Assembly (NCBI RefSeq): GCF_000482385.1
Contig: NZ_AXVD01000028.1
Location: 1-63,621 of the forward strand
DNA: 63,621 bases
Source: Nocardia sp. CNY236
GTDB lineage: Bacteria > Actinomycetota > Actinomycetes > Mycobacteriales > Mycobacteriaceae
Direction: 5' to 3'
Part shown: one piece after another, positions 46,595-54,762 of the stretch
How positions within the stretch are numbered: position 1 is the first letter of the stretch
Layout of the letters: each line of letters begins with the position of its first letter
Translations under genes and position numbers: made by a program
The notes under the pieces: model-generated
Seen by the model: the letters and a program-made list of their open reading frames with translations, nothing else
Database searches by the model: none
What the model was told of the DNA's origin: nothing

Positions 46595-46752
46595 CCGCGA
46601 CAGTCGGATGGAGGAGGCGGCAGACGTACGAGTGCAGGTCGACCACGTCTTTCCCTTCATCTGGATGAACACCGGCAGCTGGCGTGGACCGAACCTGAAT
46701 CACGTGTGGAACCTTGTCCTCGCCTGCGCCCCATGTAATCTGGCCAAGAGTG
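46591..46752 (+). repeat. Mosaic of duplicated mazG-like and HNH gene pieces
   Basis: Bases 46591-46629 match 49667-49705 of the MazG-like gene with one mismatch. Bases 46631-46752 match, as far as I can read, every base of the complement of 48679-48800 in the HNH gene, covering VDHVFPFIWMNTGSWRG to APCNLAKS. The two pieces are joined at a GAGTGC/GAAGTGC junction. The result is a non-functional copy with the HNH part inverted relative to its source. Confidence 0.85.
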
Positions 46753-46784
46753 GCCGTCATCGCCTCATCGCCACACCCGCTGCG

Positions 46785-47259
46785 CCGGCGGGCTGCAGCA
46801 TTTCCTGAACCGGTCGCGGTGGAAGTCCGATGAACTGCGGGACAGGCTGCGCTCCTATGTGGCGACCGCGCTGGCTTGCCCGGATGGTGTGCTGGTGGTC
46901 GACGAGACCGGGTTCCTGAAGAAGGGTGTCAAGTCCGCCGGTGTGCAGCGGCAATACTCCGGCACCGCCGGCCGTGTGGAGAACTCCCCAGCTCGGAGTG
47001 TTCCTCGCCTACGCTGCCGGTGCAGGGCGCGCATTGATCGACCGAGAGCTGTACCTGCCGGAATCGTGGACCGGTGACGCGGACCGCTGCACCGAGGCAG
47101 GCATTCCTGAACAGCGTCGTGAACACCGACATCCGCCGTCTCCTGGCGATAGTCCTCCACCCCGCCCGCACCCTCACCCACGCCCTGGCCAGCTGCCGAT
47201 GGCGCCGCCGCCACCAGAACTACGCCCGACAACTCCGACATCGAAGACATTCTTTGTAA
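46785..47259 (+). pseudogene. IS701-like transposase remnant
   Basis: [40 protein letters not shown] and [11 protein letters not shown] match IS701-family transposases, with the first catalytic aspartate present. A frameshift then gives [20 protein letters not shown] and [20 protein letters not shown]. The middle of the protein is missing, and 47074-47259 ends in a typical transposase tail (RWRRRHQNYARQLRHRRHSL). Both ends and the core are eroded. Confidence 0.7.
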
Positions 47260-47282
47260 CACAACGAAATACAACTGTCGTG

Positions 47283-48257
47283 CTAGTTCAGGCCGGCGTA
47301 GGAATGTAGGCCCGAGACGACGAAGTTGACGGCGAACATGTTGAAGAGTGTTGTGGTGAGAGCAGCGACGTTGATCCAGGATGTACGAAGGTCCTTCCAG
47401 CCGTTGGTGGCTCGGGCGTGCAGGTAGGCAGCGTAGAGGACCCAGGCGATGAAGGAGACCGTTTCCTTGGGGTCCCATCCCCAGAACCGTCCCCACGCGG
47501 CCTCCGCCCAGATCGCGCCGCAGATGATGCCGATCGTGTAGAGCGGGAAACCGATGATGGTCGTGCGGTATGCGACCCGATCGAGCAGTTCCGCGGACGG
47601 TAGTCGGCCGGCGATCCACGCCAGCGGGCCGCGGGTATTGTGGCGTGCCTTGACGGCGATGACGTGGAGCAGGCTTGCGGTGCTGGCGAAAGTGAGGATT
47701 CCCGAGGCAGTGACAATGATCGTGACGTGGATGGCGATCCAGTAGGACCGCAGCGCGGGCACGACCGGCGCCGCGTCGTTGTACATCACCGCGGCGGCGA
47801 TGAACAACAGGACAACGACCGGAGCCAACACGAATACCGTCAGCTTCCGGATCGGGTACTGCCGCACGGCGATCAACCAACACGCTACGGTAGCCGCGCA
47901 CAAGAACAGCGCGTACTCGTACAGGTTGCCCAGCGGCCAGCGATCGGTAGCCAGTCCGCGCAGTACGATCGCGGTCACATTCAGTGCCAGTGCCACGATG
48001 GTGACCGCAATGGCGGCCCGTCCCGCTCGTTCGCCGAGCGATCGGGTGCTGCCCCGGTCCTCGATCCTGCCGGGTATATCCTGCGTCGATGCTCCGACAG
48101 TGACCACCGCCCGGGTCCTGGGGTCTGCAGCGACAGTGTTGCGGACGGACGCGGTCGCGAAGTCGACGACCGAAAGAACCAGCGCAAGTACATAGATCGC
48201 AAAGCCCGACGCGAAGGCGTAGTCGCTGTACTGCGCCAATGTGGTGTCGACCGGCAT
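47283..48257 (-). CDS. ccsB: Cytochrome c biogenesis protein CcsB (ResC type)
   Basis: A 324-residue integral membrane protein of the system II heme-handling family. The tryptophan-rich heme motif is WGRFWGWDPKETVSF, with flanking conserved histidines in IAIHVTIIVTASG, HARATNGWKD and the C-terminal region, and about eight hydrophobic helices. The ATG at 48257 is in a fitting position. Normally encoded with ResB, CcdA and a thioredoxin-like protein; here it stands alone, so it may be a duplicate of the chromosomal copy. A palindrome lies just upstream. Confidence 0.88.
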   Translation of the reverse strand: MPVDTTLAQYSDYAFASGFAIYVLALVLSVVDFATASVRNTVAADPRTRAVVTVGASTQDIPGRIEDRGSTRSLGERAGRAAIAVTIVALALNVTAIVLRGLATDRWPLGNLYEYALFLCAATVACWLIAVRQYPIRKLTVFVLAPVVVLLFIAAAVMYNDAAPVVPALRSYWIAIHVTIIVTASGILTFASTASLLHVIAVKARHNTRGPLAWIAGRLPSAELLDRVAYRTTIIGFPLYTIGIICGAIWAEAAWGRFWGWDPKETVSFIAWVLYAAYLHARATNGWKDLRTSWINVAALTTTLFNMFAVNFVVSGLHSYAGLN

Positions 48258-48277
48258 GAGTCCCCCTCGTGACCGTC

Positions 48278-48300
48278 GTCTACGACTCTGGATCGTAGAC
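48278..48300. promoter_or_regulatory. Palindrome upstream of ccsB
   Basis: Perfect 8-bp arms GTCTACGA and TCGTAGAC around a 7-bp centre, ending 20 bases before the ccsB start on the minus strand. It resembles operators of BlaI/CopY-type repressors. No such repressor gene is in the window, so control would be in trans. Confidence 0.5.
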
Positions 48301-48388
48301 TACCGGAGCAGGCCGGTTCTGGTTGCACCCAGCCAACGCGGGCGCTGAAGCGAACTGGGCGACGGTTGTCACCCTGGCTCGGGTCTTT

Positions 48389-48411
48389 GCGTCAGGCCGA
48401 ATCCCCTCAGA
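48389..48411. repeat. 23-base motif shared with 31937-31959
   Basis: The same 23 bases (core GTCAGGCCGAATCCCCTCAG) occur at 31937-31959 in the same orientation. Similarity extends left to CGGGTC with three mismatches between. The first copy lies next to the integrase scrap, so it could be an element end or attachment-site relic. Confidence 0.6.
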
Positions 48412-48496
48412 CTCCCTGTGTGTGGACCGCAGGGGATACAGCGGCTATCCACAGAGATTCACTTGGAGAAATAGTCCCGGCTGAGCCTCTCCACCT

Positions 48497-49492
48497 TCAC
48501 CGACGGTCGGAGACATGGTTGACGACATCCAGCATGAACCGACGTCGGTGTTGTGCTGCACGGGCGCCGGTAGCGTCCATCGTTATCTCGATTGTCCGGC
48601 GCAGCGGGTGTGGCGATGAGGCGATGACGTCGTTGCGGCGGACCAGTCGTTCGACTTCGGCGGTAGTCGGCCGCCTGTCACTCTTGGCCAGATTACATGG
48701 GGCGCAGGCGAGGACAAGGTTCCACACGTGATTCAGGTTCGGTCCACGCCAGCTGCCGGTGTTCATCCAGATGAAGGGAAAGACGTGGTCGACCTGCACT
48801 TCGGTGGAGAGATCTTCCATCGGTTGCCCGCAGTAGAAGCACCGACCATGCTGGAAGCCCGCAATTGCCCCCCGAATCGAGGTCACCGCCACCCGGCGCA
48901 CCGGTGTTACGAGGGTCGAAAGTTCCCCGTCGATGTCGACCCCGCCTTGAACGAGTCCGCGCCCGATGCTGGCGGCGAACGAGGCCTCGACGATCGCCCA
49001 GCGCGCGGCGAGTTCATCGGCCAGGACTCCCGGATCGGTCGCGATGTTCCGCAATTCGGGACTGAGCCGCACGGACCTATTGGTACCGTCTCCTGAGAGT
49101 GCGTAAAACGTATGCGCGACCGCCCCGGTGACGCGTAGGTTGTGGAACTTCTGCATGACCATGGTAGGGATCGATCGCACAGCGGCATCGACGAGGCGGT
49201 CGGTGGGCTCACCCGACGCGATCGAGGCGTTGCGCTCCTGCCCGAGGATAGCGAGAAAGTCCCTTTCGCCGACTGTTCCGGGAGGTGCCTGATGCGTGGG
49301 CTCCGCACGGTTCACCAGATGCGCCGCATATCGGCTCGCAAGTTCACGCAGGGGAACAACTTCGCGACCAGTCTGTCCGACTTCAAGAAGTGCTGAGCCT
49401 AAGGCGAACTTGTAGGTTCGCGTGTTGACGCCAGTGAGGATCGCCAGGCGCCATGATGTTCGCGCTGTTGGTTCGTCCAGGTAGAACTGCAT
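48497..49492 (-). CDS. HNH endonuclease-domain protein
   Basis: A 331-residue protein with a helical N-terminal half (QFYLDEPTARTSWRLAILTG...) and an HNH module around 215-275: CFYCGQPM zinc pair, VQVDHVFPF with the catalytic His, [20 protein letters not shown] with the Asn/His and second zinc pair. The start ATG 49492 is 29 bases from the divergent MazG-like gene. Proteins of this layout occur in defence islands, but target DNA and trigger are unknown. Part of the HNH region is duplicated at 46.6 kb. Confidence 0.8.
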   Translation of the reverse strand: MQFYLDEPTARTSWRLAILTGVNTRTYKFALGSALLEVGQTGREVVPLRELASRYAAHLVNRAEPTHQAPPGTVGERDFLAILGQERNASIASGEPTDRLVDAAVRSIPTMVMQKFHNLRVTGAVAHTFYALSGDGTNRSVRLSPELRNIATDPGVLADELAARWAIVEASFAASIGRGLVQGGVDIDGELSTLVTPVRRVAVTSIRGAIAGFQHGRCFYCGQPMEDLSTEVQVDHVFPFIWMNTGSWRGPNLNHVWNLVLACAPCNLAKSDRRPTTAEVERLVRRNDVIASSPHPLRRTIEITMDATGARAAQHRRRFMLDVVNHVSDRR

Positions 49493-49521
49493 GATCGGAG
49501 TATGCCGAGAGGAGCAGACAT

Positions 49522-49824
49522 ATGGGCAAGCTCGTCAGGGACAAGATCCCCGAGATCATTCGTGCCGCCGGACGCACACCGAAGACCGCTGTGCTCGATG
49601 CCGTTGCCTACGAACAGGCGCTGCACGACAAGCTTCTGGAAGAAGCCGCCGAACTCCACGCCGCCGCTGATCGCGACAGTCGGATGGAGGAGGCGGCAGA
49701 CGTACTCGAAGTGCTCATCGCCATGGGCGAACTCTATGGATTCACCCTCGACGACGTACAGCGGGCGGCCGAGGATAAAGCTGTCGCGCGTGGCAGGTTC
49801 GACAATCGCCTGTGGCTGGAATAG
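49522..49824 (+). CDS. MazG-like nucleotide pyrophosphohydrolase
   Basis: A 100-residue all-alpha NTP-PPase-like protein: MGKLVRDKIPEIIRAAGRTP, KLLEEAAELHAA and RMEEAADVLEVLIAMGELYG. The EEAxE...EExxD metal-binding pattern of MazG/PRA-PH proteins is present. It is divergent from the HNH gene with a 29-bp gap, so the two may share a promoter region and work together. Confidence 0.82.
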   Translation: MGKLVRDKIPEIIRAAGRTPKTAVLDAVAYEQALHDKLLEEAAELHAAADRDSRMEEAADVLEVLIAMGELYGFTLDDVQRAAEDKAVARGRFDNRLWLE

Positions 49825-50106
49825 GAACAGCCCCCCGATCCCGCAACCGGCATGTCGGCGCAATCGAGCTATCGAGCGGACATCGGTTGCCATTGCCGCT
49901 GTCGTCGGTGGCCTCCATGTGGGGCTCTAGGTAGGCGACCAGGATCTACGTGCGAAAACGCCTATAGGAGCAGTCATTATCTTCGGGATCGCGCGGATCG
50001 TCTCGAGCGAGCACCTGTGCGCAGCGCGCCGAGAGCGCCGAGCCAGTCCTTCCGCAAGCCGTCTGCGCGGCGGGTTCGGCTGAGTGGCATTGATGCATGG
50101 TCGCGA

Positions 50107-51054
50107 TCAGTCGGTGACGCCTGCGGAGTTGGCCAGGGATCGCAGTGACTGCGACGCTCGGCGCTGCTGGTCGGCTGTGGCACGTACGGTTGCCTTGACC
50201 GTGCCCGACGCCCGGAAGTGCTGCGGAGCGGCCTGCCGTGATTCCAGTAGTGCCTCGATGGCCGAGTCCGGGTCTCCGGCCAGGAGGTGCGCGCGTGCGG
50301 TATCCACCCAGAAGTAGGTGAGACGTTCGGCCGCGAGATCAGCGGGAGGCTGAGTGTTCCGGGAGATTTCCAGCGCGGTGCCTGTCTCGCCGAGTTCGAC
50401 TTCGGCGGCGATTCGGTGCAGCTTCACGTTTGCCGGTCCGACCACGGTGTCGAGTACCACCATGTCCGGGATGTTCGCCGCGATCCGTCCGGCCTCGGCC
50501 AGGTGATCGCGGGAAACATCGGATCGGCCGAGTGTGGCGGATATCGTGCCGGCACGCATATGGAGCGTTGACAGGACTGCGGCGGCGGTCTGATCCGCCT
50601 CGGCGAGCGGGCCGAGGTCGGCGACTGTCCGGTCGATGAGTTTCATCGCCTGGCGTCCGGCGCCGATCCGAGCGAGGGTCGCCGCCTTCAGGTAGTGCAC
50701 CGACGCCACTCGGAGGGGATCACCGGATTTTGTTGCTGCCCAGAACATTCGTTCGGTCGCGGTCATGCTGAGATCGGAATACCCGAACTTGTGCGCCAGC
50801 GGGTTCGCGGCCCGGTAGGCGTCGGTGAGCAGTGCGTAGGCGGGTTCGCCGTGCTCGCGTCCCGCGATGAGCAGTTGGTCGACCAGGCCCGGAAGCGCTT
50901 CGCCGATCTTGCCGGTGTGGACGGGAACGGGGCACAATCTCGCGACTACGCCCCTGACCTGCCGTTTTACGGTGTCCGGAGGGGACTTGAACTGCTGTAC
51001 CACCTGCGACAACACCGCCAACCACGGGATACGCTGGGGTTCACCGGGAATCAT
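50107..51054 (-). CDS. TPR-type regulatory protein lacking an HTH
   Basis: A 315-residue, alpha-helical protein. TPR-like repeats run through LIAGREHGEPAYALLTDAYR, ASVHYLKAATLARIGAGRQA and VLSTLHMRAGTISATLGRSD to RAHLLAGDPDSAIEALLES. Related actinomycete regulators carry an N-terminal XRE domain; none is visible here, and the frame upstream of ATG 51054 (or ATG 51084) is not HTH-like. It is divergent from the XRE gene at 51201, so the pair may split the DNA-binding and sensing functions. Confidence 0.65.
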   Translation of the reverse strand: MIPGEPQRIPWLAVLSQVVQQFKSPPDTVKRQVRGVVARLCPVPVHTGKIGEALPGLVDQLLIAGREHGEPAYALLTDAYRAANPLAHKFGYSDLSMTATERMFWAATKSGDPLRVASVHYLKAATLARIGAGRQAMKLIDRTVADLGPLAEADQTAAAVLSTLHMRAGTISATLGRSDVSRDHLAEAGRIAANIPDMVVLDTVVGPANVKLHRIAAEVELGETGTALEISRNTQPPADLAAERLTYFWVDTARAHLLAGDPDSAIEALLESRQAAPQHFRASGTVKATVRATADQQRRASQSLRSLANSAGVTD

Positions 51055-51085
51055 CGGGATCTGTCGGGGCCACAGTAGCCCCATT

Positions 51086-51102
51086 TGTGGACCGCGTCCA
51101 CA
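51086..51102. promoter_or_regulatory. Palindromic operator candidate between divergent regulators
   Basis: TGTGGAC-CGC-GTCCACA is a perfect 17-bp inverted repeat located between the TPR gene (minus) and the XRE gene (plus). It is the best candidate for autoregulation by the XRE protein. Confidence 0.5.
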
Positions 51103-51200
51103 CCGCCCGCAGGCACGTCGGGGCGTACCCTGAGCAGAAATAGACCCCGCGACGGCTGCAACCCCGTCCGGGGGTTCGGACTCCTGACGGGGAGGAATCG

Positions 51201-52379
51201 ATGCTCGATCATACCGGTCGTGACCTTGGCGAGCGCCTCGCCTCAATTCGCAAACGGCGAAGCTTGACACAGCCCGAACTCGCCGAGGCGTCCGGCGTCT
51301 CACTCTCGACGGTTTGCAAGATCGAGCAACGCGAGAACTGCGCGCCACGTGTGGCGACCCTGCGCAAGCTGGCCGGGGCGCTCGGCGTCCCCACCAGCGT
51401 GTTGCAAGGCAACGGCCATAGCGACGCCGAGGATGCGGATCAGGCCACCCTTGACCTGTGGGAGCCGGTACGGCACGCGCTCGCTGCGCCGCCGACGCTC
51501 GATGAGGGTGACACGCCCACCGCTGGTGAGGTGCGTGGCGAACTGCGCCGTTTACAGGGCGAGATGGCCGCACACCGATACACCCAGATGGCCGCCGCCA
51601 TGCCCGGACTGCTGCGTGACTCGGCAGCCGTCGATGACCGCAGCCTGCGGTCTGCCGCACTCGGGATGGTCGGATGGTTGCTCGTCCAGAATCGGCAGTG
51701 GGAGGATGCGCGCCTCGTACTCGACGACGCGGTTGCTGCCGCCGATGACGAGGTACTTGCCGCAGGCGCGATCAACACCCGGGTTTGGTCGGAGATCAGG
51801 CAGGGCCACCTCGGCGAGGCTCGCACCCTCGCGCTGGAGTGGACAGACCGGATCGAGCCGCGGTTCTCGCGGGCGACTGTCACGCAACTCGCAGTATGGG
51901 GCCGATTGTGGATGTATATAGCCACGATCGCGATGCGCGACAACAGGATGCACGAGCACGACGACGCGCTCAGCCTCGCCCGTGCCGCTGCCGCGCGCAT
52001 CGGATCCGAGGTGCTGGCCGAGACCGCGACAACAAGGACATTCGGGCCGACCACCGTGGAACACCTCGCTATCGAAACCGCGGCGATATCAGAGCAGCCC
52101 GGCCTCGCGCTGGCGTTCGCCGAACGCACCCCGCCCGCCGCTTTGCTGCCAACGGCCGCCGGGAGGTTGCGTCACCGGCTCGATCTGGCCAACGCGCACA
52201 GCCAGATGGGTAATTGGGGCGACGCCATGACCGAACTGCGCAAACTCTCAACAACTGCGCCGGAATGGCTCGTACAGCAACGCTACGCCCGCGACATCGT
52301 GGGCACTATGGTCGAGCGTCGCCGCACGTTGACAGAAGAAATGCGAGCACTCGCCGACTTGGTAGTCCTTGAGCTGTAG
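51201..52379 (+). CDS. XRE-family regulator with TPR-like C-terminus
   Basis: A 392-residue regulator. The HTH is canonical: LGERLASIRKRRSLTQPELA, then EASGVSLSTVCKIEQRENC and LRKLAGALGVPTSVL. A helical sensor region follows (RSAALGMVGWLLVQNRQWED, AINTRVWSEIRQGHLGEART). ATG 51201 follows GGGGAGGA, which is partly paired with CCCCGTC (51162-51168) in a possible leader hairpin. Divergent TPR partner and palindrome suggest a two-protein switch. Confidence 0.8.
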   Translation: MLDHTGRDLGERLASIRKRRSLTQPELAEASGVSLSTVCKIEQRENCAPRVATLRKLAGALGVPTSVLQGNGHSDAEDADQATLDLWEPVRHALAAPPTLDEGDTPTAGEVRGELRRLQGEMAAHRYTQMAAAMPGLLRDSAAVDDRSLRSAALGMVGWLLVQNRQWEDARLVLDDAVAAADDEVLAAGAINTRVWSEIRQGHLGEARTLALEWTDRIEPRFSRATVTQLAVWGRLWMYIATIAMRDNRMHEHDDALSLARAAAARIGSEVLAETATTRTFGPTTVEHLAIETAAISEQPGLALAFAERTPPAALLPTAAGRLRHRLDLANAHSQMGNWGDAMTELRKLSTTAPEWLVQQRYARDIVGTMVERRRTLTEEMRALADLVVLEL

Positions 52380-52432
52380 CGGGAACTACTAGATCGGGCC
52401 AACACGGTCCGAAACTGTCAGTGCGCAAAACA

Positions 52433-52525
52433 CCCCCAGCAGCAAGCCTTTAGAGCAACGCCGACGCCGGATGAGCCCGATATCTCCGGCGTCGGTGTAA
52501 TCAAAACTCCTCTTACTGCTGGGGG
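52433..52525 (+). promoter_or_regulatory. Structured leader that can hide the ribosome site
   Basis: Outer stem CCCCCAGCAG (52433-52442) pairs with CTGCTGGGGG (52516-52525). Inside it, CCGACGCCGGA (52461-52471) pairs with TCCGGCGTCGG (52485-52495). Both stems are perfect. The right outer arm is the Shine-Dalgarno region (GGGGG, six bases before ATG 52532), so folding would block translation of the small-ORF operon. Confidence 0.65.
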
Positions 52526-52531
52526 TTACCT

Positions 52532-52996
52532 ATGCCTGCACCCGAAACCATATCGCCACACGAAGCACCGGACACCCCGACCTCGCCCGAGGCCGCGCAT
52601 TATGTGATGCAGCAGCACCTCTCGTGCGGGGCCGGGACATGCCGCCGCAAGCGCCACGCCTACCGGACACTCGTCGCCGCCGGGGTGATCCGCCCCGACG
52701 CCCGCATCACGCGGGCGGCGATCACCGACCCCGGCGGCCAGTGGGCAGTGGATTCCGCCGACTCGCCCCAGCTCGATGGCTGTCGGGTCGCCGATGACCT
52801 CAAGGCCCGCATCCACGACTTGACCCGTCTGGCTGCCGCGCTGCGGGACATGCCCGATGACCACACGACTGCCGGGGAGGATCCGATCCGGTGGGATCGG
52901 GGTGCCGACGGCATGTTCCACCCTGTCTACGCCGGCGGCCGTAGCGGGCCGGCGTTCACGCAGTTGCAGATGATCGCTGCCGGTGGTGCCCGGTGA
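52532..52996 (+). CDS. Hypothetical protein, first of three coupled small genes
   Basis: A 154-residue soluble protein. Features are HYVMQQHLSCGAGTCRRKRH (paired cysteines), DDLKARIHDLTRLAAALRDM (helical) and a C-terminal PIRWDRGADGMFHPVY. I recognise no family; similar Cys-containing small proteins accompany XRE regulators in actinomycetes. Its stop overlaps the next GTG by four bases, and its ribosome site is covered by the leader hairpin. Confidence 0.65.
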   Translation: MPAPETISPHEAPDTPTSPEAAHYVMQQHLSCGAGTCRRKRHAYRTLVAAGVIRPDARITRAAITDPGGQWAVDSADSPQLDGCRVADDLKARIHDLTRLAAALRDMPDDHTTAGEDPIRWDRGADGMFHPVYAGGRSGPAFTQLQMIAAGGAR

Positions 52997-53169
52997 CAGC
53001 GGCCGCGATGCGGCGGGAAGCCGACCTGTGGGACCTGCGCGCCTGTGACTGCGCGGCCGATGAGCACATCACCGGCCCGCGCCACGCCCGGTTCCTGCTG
53101 GGGGTGCATTCCGGGCACGGTGGCGCCTGCCGGCCGTATCAGGCTGCGTTGCGGGTGGTGAGGTCGTGA
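52993..53169 (+). CDS. Small Cys-containing protein, second of three
   Basis: Fifty-eight residues from GTG 52993: VTAAAMRREADLWDLRACDC, AADEHITGPRHARFLLGVHS and GHGGACRPYQAAL. CDC and a later Cys with several His could bind metal. Both junctions are four-base GTGA overlaps. Function unknown. Confidence 0.65.
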   Translation: MTAAAMRREADLWDLRACDCAADEHITGPRHARFLLGVHSGHGGACRPYQAALRVVRS

Positions 53170-53351
53170 CTGGTGACGAGCCGGCCGGGTACGTCGAGTT
53201 CGGTGACGGGGGCTGGGCTGTCCTCGGCCCGGACGGCTGGTTGATGGAGGTCGGTACCCGCAGCGATGACTGGCCGCCGCAGGGGCAGCTCGGCGCGGGT
53301 AGTGGACATCGCTCCGTTGTCGGTGGTCGATACCGAGGCGGGCAGTGCTGA
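53166..53351 (+). CDS. Small protein, third of three
   Basis: Sixty-one residues from GTG 53166: VTGDEPAGYVEFGDGGWAVL, GPDGWLMEVGTRSDDWPPQG, then a basic tail. Beta-rich, tryptophan-rich start. Coupled to the preceding gene by a four-base overlap. No family recognised. Confidence 0.55.
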   Translation: MTGDEPAGYVEFGDGGWAVLGPDGWLMEVGTRSDDWPPQGQLGAGSGHRSVVGGRYRGGQC

Positions 53352-53447
53352 GCATCGGTGAAGCGCAGGTTCTTGCGGCGCTGTCGGCAGGCTGAACCGT
53401 CCTGGACTGGCTGGAGACTCCCGATATAGCAAGGGAGACTGTCAGTC

Positions 53448-53868
53448 ATGGCGGCACCACGGAAGTTCGACGAGGAGACCCGTGCTCGGGCGGTGCGGAT
53501 GTATCAGGACCGGATCCGCGAGCACGGGGACTCGATGGCCAGCGCGCGCCGGCATGTCGGAGCACTGCTGGATATCAACCCCGCGACCCTGCGGAACTGG
53601 GTTACCCGCGCCGAACAAGGCGATACCGGCCCGGCCGCAGCGGCTGCGACCGAGTCCGACGAACTCCAAGCGCTGCGGCGTGAGGTCGTCGAATTACGCA
53701 GGGCGAACGAGTTTTGCGGACCGCGAGCGCGTTTTTCGCGGCGGCGGAGGTCGACCGCCGACTGCGGTGATCGTCGACTACCTCGACGAACACCGGGACA
53801 AATTCGGCTCTTCTGGGGTACGGCTTCCCGTCACCGGGACTCCCGGACTACCACGCACACGCGAATAG
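53448..53868 (+). pseudogene. IS3-family element remnant (orfA and start of orfB)
   Basis: OrfA is nearly complete: PRKFDEETRARAVRMYQDRI, SARRHVGALLDINPATLRNW (HTH) and the leucine zipper ELQALRREVVELRRANE. After ANE the rest of orfA (LRTASAFFAAAEVDRRLR) is in another frame. The orfB start VIVDYLDEHRDKFG is present near 53767 but diverges within 15 residues. The integrase core is gone, so the element cannot move. Confidence 0.8.
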
Positions 53869-53877
53869 CCGACGCCA

Positions 53878-54762
53878 TTACGGGATAGCTTCCCATCCTG
53901 TCCACGGCCGCGATCCACGATGTCCGCGGAGGCAATCCAGCCTGAGTTGCGCCTGCTCGGTGAGTTCGGGTTGTTGACCGGCAGCTTGGGCAGCCATACA
54001 GGTCATACGCATCTCTCGAATGTCTCGCAGCAGCGTAAATCCCACCCAGGTGGTGATGTCGTAACCATAGGCCCGGGCGAACTCATCGTTCAGGTCGCGG
54101 TCGATCCAGCCGAATGAGCTGTGCTTGATCGCGGTTGAGGTCAGGTCCCATTCGGGTGGTCCGATGGATACGCGTTCCAGGTCGATGAACAGGGTGGTTC
54201 CGGCATTCGTCGTGACGACATTGCCTTCCCAGGCGTCCCCGTGGATCGGGGTCCACGCCAGTCCTTCTGGGCGTTGGTCCCAGCGGTCGCGGAGTTCGGT
54301 GAGGTGGTGACGCATCCATTCACGGTCGTCGGCGCTTAAGGTGTGCGCGGCATCGATACGCTGGTCGAGTCGGACGAACGGGTCCACTTGCCCCAGGATT
54401 GGTGGTGCCTCGAGTTTGTGGAGTGCGCGCAGGGCGCCGGCGATTTCCGTCGCGGTGCCGCCGCGGTGTTCGGGTAGTTCTGCCCAGAAGGTCACCGGAT
54501 GGTCGTCGACCATGACGAAAGTGGTGGGTATGTCGGCTGGTTCGACTGCCGGCACATTGCTGGCGCGCAGCCATTCGGCGATCCGCAGCTCGCGTTCTGC
54601 GGGTGATCGCTGACCGGGCTTGGCGATGCGGGCGACGATCTGGTGTGCCGGCAGTCGGTAGATGCCGTTTTCCGCCACTTTGATCGGGGTGAGTCCGGTT
54701 GCATCCAGCTCTACGGCCTCGCAGGCGGCGCGGGCGATCTCGTCGAGGGGGTGACCGTTCAC
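53878..54762 (-). CDS. APH-family phosphotransferase
   Basis: A 294-residue kinase of the aminoglycoside/choline-kinase-like fold. The Brenner motif is IHGDAWEGNVV, followed by FIDLERVSIGPPEWDL as the DFG-like metal loop. The N-lobe reads IKVAENGIYRLPAHQIVARI. GTG 54762 overlaps the stop of the zinc-ribbon regulator by four bases, so it is translated with it. Such proteins phosphorylate antibiotics or small hydroxylated metabolites. The neighbouring cassette suggests a metabolite. Confidence 0.82.
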   Translation of the reverse strand: MNGHPLDEIARAACEAVELDATGLTPIKVAENGIYRLPAHQIVARIAKPGQRSPAERELRIAEWLRASNVPAVEPADIPTTFVMVDDHPVTFWAELPEHRGGTATEIAGALRALHKLEAPPILGQVDPFVRLDQRIDAAHTLSADDREWMRHHLTELRDRWDQRPEGLAWTPIHGDAWEGNVVTTNAGTTLFIDLERVSIGPPEWDLTSTAIKHSSFGWIDRDLNDEFARAYGYDITTWVGFTLLRDIREMRMTCMAAQAAGQQPELTEQAQLRLDCLRGHRGSRPWTGWEAIP

